A stretch of DNA of 10,123 nt, from the NCBI GenBank assembly GCA_964403775.1, contig CAYOHL010000032.1, forward strand, positions 1-10,123. The letters are read 5' to 3'. This document shows positions 5,140 through 10,123 of the stretch, in pieces. Positions within the stretch are counted from its first letter, which is position 1. Each line of letters opens with the position of its first letter. The stretch is from CG1-02-33-12 sp964403775. GTDB taxonomy: Archaea > Nanobdellota > Nanobdellia > Woesearchaeales > CG1-02-33-12. Below the pieces are notes generated by a model. It saw only the letters and a program-made list of their open reading frames with translations, ran no database searches and was not told the DNA's origin. The position numbers and the translations under genes are program-made.

Positions 5140-6276
5140 ATGGGTTCTGATGATAAAGAAGTGGAAGTAAAAAAGAGATTTTCTGATATAAACCTCAATC
5201 TAAAAAGGTCTTTTTCTAAGGTAAAAGGCGATATACTAAAATTAGCCAGAACAAATGAGGGGCATGTTAATGAGCTGAGCAGAAAATTAGCTGAGATTGA
5301 GGAGAACTATGTTGCAAGGCAAGACCTTAATAATGAAATTGATTCTTTCAACAAAAAATATGAGGGATTAAGAAGGGAGCTAAAGAAAAGAGAAAAACTT
5401 AAAAAAGAGTTAAAAGAGGCATTAAAGCTAAGAGAAGCTGTTAATTCTGTTGTTGAGGATATTAAAAAGATTAATGGCATTAAAAGAGAGTTTAGAAAGT
5501 TTAAGGATTCTGTTATCAACAGGGAAGAGTTCAATATGCAGTCAAACAAGTTTGACGCAAGGATTAAAAAAAGAGCGCAGGACACCAATAATCTAAAAAA
5601 AGAGCTGGAGGATTTGGAAAACAAGTTTATTAAAGAGTTTTATTTTAACCAGCAGATAGATGAGCTAAGAAAAGATATAAGGGCTATAAGAAACAACTTT
5701 ATTGAGAAAAATTACTTCAGGAAAAATATAAACAGGCTTGAAGCAAGATTCAAGAGAATAATTGTTTTTCTTAAAAAACACCCAAAAGTAGGGGATGATG
5801 ACAAAAAAAAGCTTGTTGAAATAGCAAAATCTCAAGAAAAGGAAGGAACCATAGTGAAAAGGGTATGGAAGGGGATAGTTGATTTCTTCACAGAAGAGGT
5901 GGAAGAGCCAAAAGAGAGGAAAAAACCAGAAAAAAAGAGGAAATTTGAAAAAAGGAAGAAAAGGGGAACTATCAAAAAAATATGGGATGGGGTTGTTGAC
6001 TTCCTCACAGAAGAGGAAATCAAGGAAGAATGGTTTGAGAAAAACAAGGAAAAGAAAGAAAAGCCAAAAAAAACTTCAAAAAAAGTCAATAAAAAAAACA
6101 AAATAACCAAACTGGCTGCAATAACCTTGGGTGTTATTGTTCTCTTCTTGGTATATTACCTGGGTTTTTTTGAAAGAATTATTGCATTCATAGTCTCTTA
6201 CAAATACAACATACTTTTAGGCATAATTATTCTTGCAATTATAATCTTTTTAAGCGAAAGAAAAAAAGAAAAGTAA
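5140..6276 (+). CDS. coiled-coil protein with duplicated VDFxTEE module and C-terminal membrane hairpin
   Basis: This 378-residue protein has no family I can name. Residues 10-210 are Lys/Glu-rich with heptad-like hydrophobics and should form long coiled coils. Four similar 18-residue segments begin at residues 56, 124, 162 and 186. Residues 236-253 (GTIVKRVWKGIVDFFTEE) and 276-292 (GTIKKIWDGVVDFLTEE) are a duplicated amphipathic module. Each copy is followed by a highly charged linker rich in Lys, Glu and Pro. Two hydrophobic segments near residues 324-344 and 352-371 suggest a membrane hairpin or two spans at the C-terminus, with a basic tail ERKKEK. The bulk of the protein is most likely cytoplasmic, tethered to the membrane by its C-terminus. 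A strong leaderless-type promoter drives it alone. A structural, scaffold or membrane-organising role is conceivable but unsupported. Confidence 0.88.
   Translation: MGSDDKEVEVKKRFSDINLNLKRSFSKVKGDILKLARTNEGHVNELSRKLAEIEENYVARQDLNNEIDSFNKKYEGLRRELKKREKLKKELKEALKLREAVNSVVEDIKKINGIKREFRKFKDSVINREEFNMQSNKFDARIKKRAQDTNNLKKELEDLENKFIKEFYFNQQIDELRKDIRAIRNNFIEKNYFRKNINRLEARFKRIIVFLKKHPKVGDDDKKKLVEIAKSQEKEGTIVKRVWKGIVDFFTEEVEEPKERKKPEKKRKFEKRKKRGTIKKIWDGVVDFLTEEEIKEEWFEKNKEKKEKPKKTSKKVNKKNKITKLAAITLGVIVLFLVYYLGFFERIIAFIVSYKYNILLGIIILAIIIFLSERKKEK
5845..5898 (+). repeat. first copy of the VDFxTEE module
   Basis: This encodes residues 236-253 of the coiled-coil protein. It shares TCACAGAAGAGG (5888-5899) exactly with the second copy, so the similarity exists at DNA level as well as in protein. 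Confidence 0.85.
5965..6015 (+). repeat. second copy of the VDFxTEE module
   Basis: This encodes residues 276-292. It matches the first copy except for one missing residue before the Trp and conservative changes (I/V, F/L, K/D). The shared TCACAGAAGAGG is at 6005-6016. Confidence 0.85.
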
Positions 6277-6282
6277 TTATGG

Positions 6283-6525
6283 TTATATTTTTGGGGATAT
6301 TTTCAATATCTTTTCCCTGCTTTTAAAACCCCTAACTATTTTGACATCCCTTTTTAAAAGCCTTGAAAGGAACTTAACAAGCCCTATGTTTGCCTTATTG
6401 TTATGTGCAGGGGCTTTTACCTCAACAATGTAAGCATTTCTCTCAGAATCAAACTTAATAATCTTATTTTTTGAAGAATTAGGTTTTAAAATAACCTTAA
6501 CATTGCTTTCTATTATGCCTTTCAT
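6283..6525 (-). CDS. DUF167 (UPF0235/YggU) family protein
   Basis: This 80-residue protein matches the small DUF167 alpha/beta family. It has VKVILKPNSSKN (residues 9-20), the hallmark VKAPAHNNKAN (36-46) and the late RGFKSREK (65-72). Most members read APPxxGKAN, so the PAHNNKAN form is slightly divergent. The biochemical role of the family is not established. I chose the ATG at 6525, which overlaps the TFS stop by one base (TGATG), instead of an upstream in-frame ATG at 6555 that would add ten residues with no family match and overlap TFS by 31 bases. The overlap implies translational coupling as the last gene of the signal peptidase-TFS-DUF167 operon. Its stop lies six bases from that of the convergent coiled-coil gene. 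Confidence 0.88.
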   Translation of the reverse strand: MKGIIESNVKVILKPNSSKNKIIKFDSERNAYIVEVKAPAHNNKANIGLVKFLSRLLKRDVKIVRGFKSREKILKISPKI

Positions 6526-6842
6526 CAGCTGTAATCCCGCCAGATGTGATTGCATTTAGTGCATTTAAGGAATTTTGTTTCAGGTTCATCGCCTGCCCTT
6601 GTCTGCACAAGCCAGTAATGTGCCTTTCTATTGCCGCAGTTTGGGCATTCAGCCTCTGTTACAGGAAGGCTTTTTGAGTCATCCCCCTCCACAACATCAA
6701 GCTCCCTCTCTTTTGCGGTTTTCTCAACAATTTTAGTATTTTCCAGATCCTTGCTTACAAAGCTGCATGAGGAGCATGCCATCACCCTCTTGCCATCCTG
6801 CTTTTTTGGCAATAATAAAGACCCGCATTTTGGACAAAACAT
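6525..6842 (-). CDS. tfs: transcription factor S (transcript cleavage factor)
   Basis: This 105-residue protein is an archaeal TFS, related to the RNA polymerase II subunit Rpb9 and to TFIIS. It helps arrested RNA polymerase cleave its nascent RNA. The N-terminal zinc ribbon uses Cys3, Cys6, Cys23 and Cys26. The C-terminal ribbon uses Cys66, Cys69, Cys94 and Cys97. Between the last pairs, QTRAGDEPET (80-89) holds the acidic Asp85-Glu86 pair that enters the polymerase active site, so this copy should be cleavage-competent rather than an inhibitory paralogue. The N-terminus starts directly at MFCPKCG as in the family. The start is three bases after the signal peptidase stop, with a G-rich Shine-Dalgarno overlapping that stop, and the gene shares one base with DUF167. 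Confidence 0.96.
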   Translation of the reverse strand: MFCPKCGSLLLPKKQDGKRVMACSSCSFVSKDLENTKIVEKTAKERELDVVEGDDSKSLPVTEAECPNCGNRKAHYWLVQTRAGDEPETKFLKCTKCNHIWRDYS

Positions 6843-6845
6843 TTT

Positions 6846-6853
6846 TTACCCCC
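6846..6853 (-). promoter_or_regulatory. Shine-Dalgarno of tfs overlapping the signal peptidase stop
   Basis: On the minus strand a GGGGG run precedes and abuts the TAA of the signal peptidase gene, about six bases before the tfs ATG at 6842. It decides the tfs start and suggests coupled translation. Confidence 0.6.
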
Positions 6854-7454
6854 TGTTCAACAAAAAATTCAATAAATCAACAAACCATATCTTGATGTAA
6901 CCTAACCAAGGAATCCTGAACAGAGATTTTCCAATCAACTGCTTTTCAGAAACCCTTGTTTCATCTAAATCTGATTCCCTGATTGAGTCAGAGTTTTTGT
7001 CCCCTTTTGTCTGAAAATAATAACCGTCTTCATCCCATTTTTTAACAATCCTGTGGATTATTGGATCCGGCCTGCTTGTCTTAAACACAATAACATCACC
7101 TATTCTTAAATCAGCTGGGTTGGCGCCTTTTAATATTATGATGTCCCCTTTGTTAAAGCCATTTTTAAGCTTAAATTCATTGAAGTCCTGCTTTGTTATG
7201 TTATATTCAAGATACCATGTGCTTTTGCCTGACCACCACTCATCAAACAATAGCCCATTATGCTCCATGCTGTCACTTACAACTGCAACTATTGGGTGTG
7301 TTGTGCCTAAAGCAAAGCCAAGCCCAGGATAAACTATAAACTTTATAAGGATAAAGGCAAGGACAATATTCACAATCCAGCTCCATATACTGTTGTCTTC
7401 CCATATGAAATACCATGCCTTTTTCCATGTTGTATCTAGATTCCTTTTCTTCAT
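6846..7454 (-). CDS. signal peptidase I, archaeal (S26B) type
   Basis: This 202-residue membrane peptidase removes signal peptides from exported proteins. A hydrophobic anchor at about residues 26-44 (ending FIVYPGL) is followed by the active-site VVSDSMEH with Ser62 as nucleophile. His134 in PIIHRIV replaces the Lys of bacterial enzymes, and Asp152 in TKGDKNS matches the archaeal/eukaryotic Sec11-type triad. IGDVIVF (118-124) and the C-terminal IGKSLFRIPWLGY (174-186) are also family features. About 40 residues between Ser62 and the KGDII strand form an insertion-like Trp- and Phe-rich segment. A C-terminal hydrophobic stretch may contact the membrane again. The gene leads a three-gene minus-strand operon and has a leaderless-type promoter facing that of the NMD3-like gene. 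The Cys-rich lipoprotein at the window start would use a lipoprotein-specific route instead. Confidence 0.95.
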   Translation of the reverse strand: MKKRNLDTTWKKAWYFIWEDNSIWSWIVNIVLAFILIKFIVYPGLGFALGTTHPIVAVVSDSMEHNGLLFDEWWSGKSTWYLEYNITKQDFNEFKLKNGFNKGDIIILKGANPADLRIGDVIVFKTSRPDPIIHRIVKKWDEDGYYFQTKGDKNSDSIRESDLDETRVSEKQLIGKSLFRIPWLGYIKIWFVDLLNFLLNRG

Positions 7455-7476
7455 TAGGCAAAGGCTTTAAACAAAA

Positions 7477-7492
7477 GAAATAAAAACCTATC
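7477..7492 (-). promoter_or_regulatory. promoter of the signal peptidase operon (leaderless)
   Basis: On the minus strand CGATAGG is followed by TTTTTATTTC, centred about 27 bases before the ATG at 7454. This resembles the BRE-TATA arrangement of the coiled-coil gene. It lies back to back with the NMD3 promoter within 99 bases. Confidence 0.65.
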
Positions 7493-7522
7493 GTTTTTGA
7501 TTGGCTTTTTTAAATCAAATAA

Positions 7523-7533
7523 TTATTTATACA
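7523..7533 (+). promoter_or_regulatory. promoter of the NMD3-like gene (leaderless)
   Basis: TTATTTATACA is centred about 26 bases before the ATG at 7554. Its position supports that ATG as the true start and leaves no room for a Shine-Dalgarno. Confidence 0.6.
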
Positions 7534-7553
7534 ACCCCTTTGTTGTATATAGT

Positions 7554-8570
7554 ATGGAACTATGCAATAATTGCGGGAAAAAAAGGGTATTCCTTGATGG
7601 CCTCTGTAAAGACTGCTATCTGAACAAAAACCCGTTATTAATCTCTTTTAAGCCAGTGAAGATTCTTGTATGCTTCTGCTGCCATAAGTATTTCTATAAA
7701 GGAAAGTGGACTGGTTTTAACAGACTAGAGGATGTAATCAAAAACATATTGCAGGCAAGGCTAATTTTTAATGAAAATGCAAAGATAAGCTCATTTAAGA
7801 TTATTCCAAGGATTCCAAAACATAGAGAAAGCCCTAAGCTGAAGCTGGATGTTGAATCACTCCTAACAGTGTTTGGGGCTTATCCAAACCAAAAAAATCC
7901 TGTCAAAGAGGAATATGCTCTTCAGGCCAGGCTGATATTTGTCTTATGCCCAAAATGCAGCAGGCATAAAAGCGGTTATTTTGAGGGCATACTCCAGCTA
8001 AGGAATGCTGATAATGAGGTAGTAGAGTATGCTATTAGTGAGGCTGAGAAACAAAAGCAAAGGGGCATCTTTATAGCTAAAAAAATAAAAGTCAGGAACG
8101 GGTTTGATATTTATCTGACAAAAAAAGGCTATATTTATGAGCTTGCCAGAAAAATATTAAATAAATTTGGCGGAGAGGTAAAGGTCAGCAGAAAATTATT
8201 CTCAAGGGACAAGCTGAGAAGCAGGGATATATACAGGATAAATGTGCTGTTCAGGCAGTCAAAATTCAGGAAAGGGGATATTCTGAAGATGGATAACGAG
8301 CTGTTTAAGGTAAAAAATATTGATAAAAACCTAACAGCTGTAAATATAAAAACAGGAAAGAAAATATCAATAAGGCCAAACCACCTTAAGGTAAGTGCTG
8401 CTGAGGAGGTTAAAGAAACAATAGTTTCAAAAATATTTCCAGATGTTGAGGTACTGCATCCAGAGACATTCCAGCCTGTAAGACCAGAAAATATTAAAAA
8501 CAAAAAATTCAAGATTAACCAAAAATTAAGGGTTGTTGTTTCAGACGGAAAAGTTTGGCTTATTGACTAA
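7554..8570 (+). CDS. nmd3: NMD3-like ribosome assembly protein
   Basis: This 338-residue protein is the archaeal relative of eukaryotic NMD3 (COG1499), the adaptor of late large-subunit maturation. The N-terminus has CNNCG (Cys4, Cys7) and CKDCY (Cys18, Cys21), then CFCC (Cys40, Cys43) pairing with CPKC (Cys122, Cys125), which together suggest two zinc sites. SRHKSGYFEGILQLR (126-140) is the strongest family signature. The rest of the core reaches about residue 228. The C-terminal part (about 229-338) is beta-rich, beginning FRKGDILKM, and fits the SH3/OB-like eIF5A-resembling region. I rejected the longer frame from 7497 because the zinc motif begins directly at the ATG at 7554 and the TATA box is placed for it. 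Its role in archaea is presumed from homology. The stop is one base from the convergent lipid kinase stop. Confidence 0.93.
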   Translation: MELCNNCGKKRVFLDGLCKDCYLNKNPLLISFKPVKILVCFCCHKYFYKGKWTGFNRLEDVIKNILQARLIFNENAKISSFKIIPRIPKHRESPKLKLDVESLLTVFGAYPNQKNPVKEEYALQARLIFVLCPKCSRHKSGYFEGILQLRNADNEVVEYAISEAEKQKQRGIFIAKKIKVRNGFDIYLTKKGYIYELARKILNKFGGEVKVSRKLFSRDKLRSRDIYRINVLFRQSKFRKGDILKMDNELFKVKNIDKNLTAVNIKTGKKISIRPNHLKVSAAEEVKETIVSKIFPDVEVLHPETFQPVRPENIKNKKFKINQKLRVVVSDGKVWLID

Positions 8571-8571
8571 T

Positions 8572-9165
8572 TCAGAGATATATTCTTATTAAATGAATTA
8601 TAGTTCCTGCTACAAGCGGGACGATTATATTATCATCGATTATCCGGTTATTCATCTTTAACTCAACAGCCTCTGCTGTCATTGCTCCAAATGAAGCCAG
8701 TAATGCAGGCAGGGGGCTTATGAAGAACATAGCTCCAATAAATCCAGTAATGGCTCCTGCAATATTTCCTTCTATTGATTTAAAGCAGTTAAGGGGGTGT
8801 TTCTTCCTTCCCATATGCCAGCCAAACAGATGTGAAACTGAATCCCCGAATGTTAACACTATTATTGATGCAAGTGCAATATCCCTATCAAAAAGCTGAA
8901 GCACAAGCAGGCAGCCTATTAAAAAGGAGATGGTTCCTTTTCCTGGAAATGTTTTGAGTGTAGCTTTTCTCTCAAATATTTTCAAAAAGGAATAAATTAC
9001 AGGAATCTTAAATTTCTTGCTGAGGATTGAGAGCAGTATTCCAATGAGAAGTATAACAAATAAGATTAATGAATTCAATATATTGTTTATCAGCAAAACA
9101 ACAATTATCAGGCCCAAGCATATGTGGAATGCCTGCCTTCTTATCTCAAACCTGTTAATTTCCAT
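8572..9165 (-). CDS. Sec59/Dgk1-family lipid kinase (dolichol kinase-like)
   Basis: This 197-residue integral membrane protein has about six hydrophobic segments. It carries the signatures of the CTP-dependent dolichol/diacylglycerol/phytol kinase family. These are RRQAFHICLG near the start (9-18), FPGKGT (73-78), TFGDSVSHLFG (105-115), KSIEGNIAG (129-137), AEAVE (164-168) and DDNIIVPLVAG (177-187). It should phosphorylate a lipid alcohol at the membrane; in an archaeon a polyprenol/dolichol is the likely substrate, though geranylgeraniol or another archaeal lipid is possible. The start ATG overlaps the end of the PAP2 gene by 25 bases with no clear Shine-Dalgarno, so translation is probably coupled. 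The neighbouring PAP2 gene supports a lipid-carrier role. Family is firm; substrate is inferred. Confidence 0.92.
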   Translation of the reverse strand: MEINRFEIRRQAFHICLGLIIVVLLINNILNSLILFVILLIGILLSILSKKFKIPVIYSFLKIFERKATLKTFPGKGTISFLIGCLLVLQLFDRDIALASIIVLTFGDSVSHLFGWHMGRKKHPLNCFKSIEGNIAGAITGFIGAMFFISPLPALLASFGAMTAEAVELKMNNRIIDDNIIVPLVAGTIIHLIRIYL

Positions 9166-9716
9166 TTTTTATGCTTTAGCTTTATTACAAACAAGCTTAT
9201 AAAATAACCAACCAAGGCTCCTGCCAAAACATCAGTTAGATAATGAACCTGTATATAAATCCTGCTAAATGCAACAAAGCATGCAGATAAAATCCAAAGC
9301 AACTTTAGCTTTGGGTATGTTTTATTAAGAATTGGAAGTGCTGCAAATGCAATAGCAACATGCGCGCTTGGAAAAGAATAATCAATAAGGTTTGTTAATG
9401 GCATAATCTTAATAATGCCTAGGGGCCTTGGCCTTGCTATTATAAATTTTAGTACATAAGTTATAAGATAAGAAAAAACAATACTTAATCCCAAAGGCAA
9501 TATCCATTCTCTCTTCTTTTTATTAAGCAAAAACAAAGATATTAAAACAATTATGATAACTAATACGGAGCTATAATTCGTGAATAAGCTTGAGAGATAA
9601 TCTAAAACAGGGCTCTTAATCAAAGGCATTATTTTTAATAGCGTATTATCAACTAAAAAACTGGCTAAAAGAACAAATACTGCTATTATTAAATAATATT
9701 TTTTTATGTTGTTAAT
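9141..9716 (-). CDS. PAP2-family phosphatase, probable non-canonical start
   Basis: This membrane phosphatase of about 191 residues has all three PAP2 motifs (numbering from the chosen start): Lys90-x6-Arg97-Pro98, PSAH at 116-119, and Ser151-Arg152-x5-His158-x3-Asp162. His119 and His158 would catalyse removal of phosphate from a lipid pyrophosphate or phosphate. Hydrophobic segments flank the motifs. No ATG, GTG or TTG exists in frame near the N-terminus. The only in-frame candidates are ATT at 9716 (seven bases after AGGTG), ATA at 9707 (overlapping the upstream stop), or an ATG at 9629 that would delete the first membrane helix. I chose ATT. The gene overlaps the COG2426 gene by 13 bases and the kinase by 25. 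A polyprenyl-pyrophosphate phosphatase is the likely role given the kinase. The enzyme family is clear; the start is uncertain. Confidence 0.85.
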   Translation of the reverse strand: MNNIKKYYLIIAVFVLLASFLVDNTLLKIMPLIKSPVLDYLSSLFTNYSSVLVIIIVLISLFLLNKKKREWILPLGLSIVFSYLITYVLKFIIARPRPLGIIKIMPLTNLIDYSFPSAHVAIAFAALPILNKTYPKLKLLWILSACFVAFSRIYIQVHYLTDVLAGALVGYFISLFVIKLKHKKWKLTGLR

Positions 9717-10123
9717 TGCAAAACACCTGTGCTTATTATTGTTACAATTGCGCCTGCTATTAAGACGCCGATTATGTCTGCTATTATGAACTTTTTTAGT
9801 TTTAGGCCAATCACATAAGCTCCTAATGCCCCTGAGTAAACACCAGTACCAGGCCATGGAACTCCAATAAATAGTGCAACACCTAGCTCGCCATATTTGT
9901 CAACAGATTTCTGTATCTTTTTCTGTGTTCTTAAAACTATTTTTTTGTAAGGCACTGAGAATATCTTGTATCTCAGGAAGAAGTGGACAAACTTGTCAAG
10001 CATAAAATAGATTATTATACCTAAGATTATGTTTGCAATAACGCAGACTATGAAAACGGTTGGCCATGGCATTTTTAAAACATTAATTCCATAGGGTATG
10101 CTGGCCCTAAGCTCGAGAAAAGG
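9704..10123 (-). CDS. COG2426 (Sm_multidrug_ex) family membrane protein, 5' end outside the window
   Basis: The frame is open from the right edge of the window to TAA at 9704, giving 139 visible residues. The first visible residues, PFLELRASIPYGI, match the conserved early motif of the COG2426/PF06695 family (PFxELRxxIPxGI). The real start is therefore beyond the window, not the internal ATG at 10072. Later ELGVALFIGVPWPGTG and GALGAYVIGL form the family's second signature, followed by a hydrophobic helix around IADIIGVLIAGAIVTI. The 'small multidrug export' name has little experimental support, so I give no transport substrate. It heads the visible part of an operon with PAP2 and the lipid kinase, and its last codons overlap the PAP2 start region. 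Confidence 0.9.
   Translation of the reverse strand, partial: PFLELRASIPYGINVLKMPWPTVFIVCVIANIILGIIIYFMLDKFVHFFLRYKIFSVPYKKIVLRTQKKIQKSVDKYGELGVALFIGVPWPGTGVYSGALGAYVIGLKLKKFIIADIIGVLIAGAIVTIISTGVLQLTT
9724..9728 (-). promoter_or_regulatory. Shine-Dalgarno for the PAP2 gene
   Basis: AGGTG on the minus strand lies inside the end of the COG2426 gene, seven bases before the in-frame ATT at 9716. This spacing is why the ATT is preferred over the ATA at 9707. Confidence 0.45.

Noticed and set aside
5879..6110. Lys-rich and Phe/Ser-rich open frames overlapping the linkers of the coiled-coil gene
   Set aside because: They arise from A-rich Lys/Glu codons read in other frames or on the other strand; no start signals or motifs support them.
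6526..6555. DUF167 start at the ATG at 6555
   Set aside because: The extra ten residues fall inside the TFS gene and do not match the family; the ATG at 6525 overlaps the TFS stop by one base, which is the usual coupled arrangement.
7497..7553. N-terminal extension of the NMD3-like gene by 19 residues
   Set aside because: The added residues contain the promoter region and do not resemble the family, whose zinc motif begins at the ATG at 7554 that the TATA box serves.
9720..9857. PAP2 start at the ATG at 9857, giving 238 residues
   Set aside because: The first 47 residues are Arg/Asn/His-rich, overlap the COG2426 gene in another frame and have no membrane or PAP2 character.
10070..10072. Internal ATG as the start of the COG2426 gene
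   Set aside because: The frame continues to the window edge and the upstream residues PFLELRASIPYGI match the family's conserved early motif, so the gene starts outside.

Overview
The window looks like a gene-dense stretch of an AT-rich archaeal chromosome. The archaeal evidence is an NMD3-like ribosome-assembly protein, transcription factor S (TFS), an archaeal/eukaryotic-type signal peptidase, a dolichol-kinase-family protein and TATA boxes about 25-28 bases before several start codons. The glyceraldehyde-3-phosphate dehydrogenase and phosphoglycerate kinase have bacterial-type motifs instead of the usual archaeal ones. That mosaic, plus the small lysine-rich proteins, fits a DPANN-type archaeon (Woesearchaeota/Pacearchaeota-like). 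This placement is inference; no rRNA gene is present to confirm it.

Layout, left to right. Positions 2-40 hold the tail of an upstream gene, followed one base later by a small cysteine-rich lipoprotein (42-317, +). A block on the + strand follows: gap (434-1429), a DUF362 iron-sulfur protein (1486-2610), pgk (2615-3790) and a small zinc metallopeptidase (3846-4301). A flavodoxin (4290-4769, -) and a small membrane protein (4828-5034, -) face them. A coiled-coil, membrane-anchored protein with duplicated motifs lies at 5140-6276 (+). A minus-strand operon runs signal peptidase, TFS, DUF167 (7454 down to 6283). An NMD3-like gene (7554-8570, +) diverges from it. The right end is a minus-strand operon of membrane proteins: a COG2426 family protein entering from outside the window, a PAP2 phosphatase and a Sec59/Dgk1-type lipid kinase.

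How the genes fit together. GAPDH makes and PGK uses 1,3-bisphosphoglycerate, and a two-cluster ferredoxin-domain protein of unknown function sits between them, four bases before pgk. PAP2 and the lipid kinase could together handle polyprenol carrier recycling (pyrophosphate to monophosphate, and alcohol to monophosphate). Signal peptidase, TFS, DUF167 and NMD3 are housekeeping genes for secretion, transcription and ribosome assembly.

Two initiation modes are visible. Genes with their own promoter mostly have a TATA box so close to the start codon that the mRNA should be leaderless. Genes inside operons have Shine-Dalgarno sequences or overlapping stop/start codons. The main oddities are the PAP2 gene, which has no ATG, GTG or TTG at its expected start, and the coiled-coil protein's repeated motifs. 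No tRNA, rRNA, CRISPR array, insertion sequence or stretch of more than 300 bases without a gene was seen.
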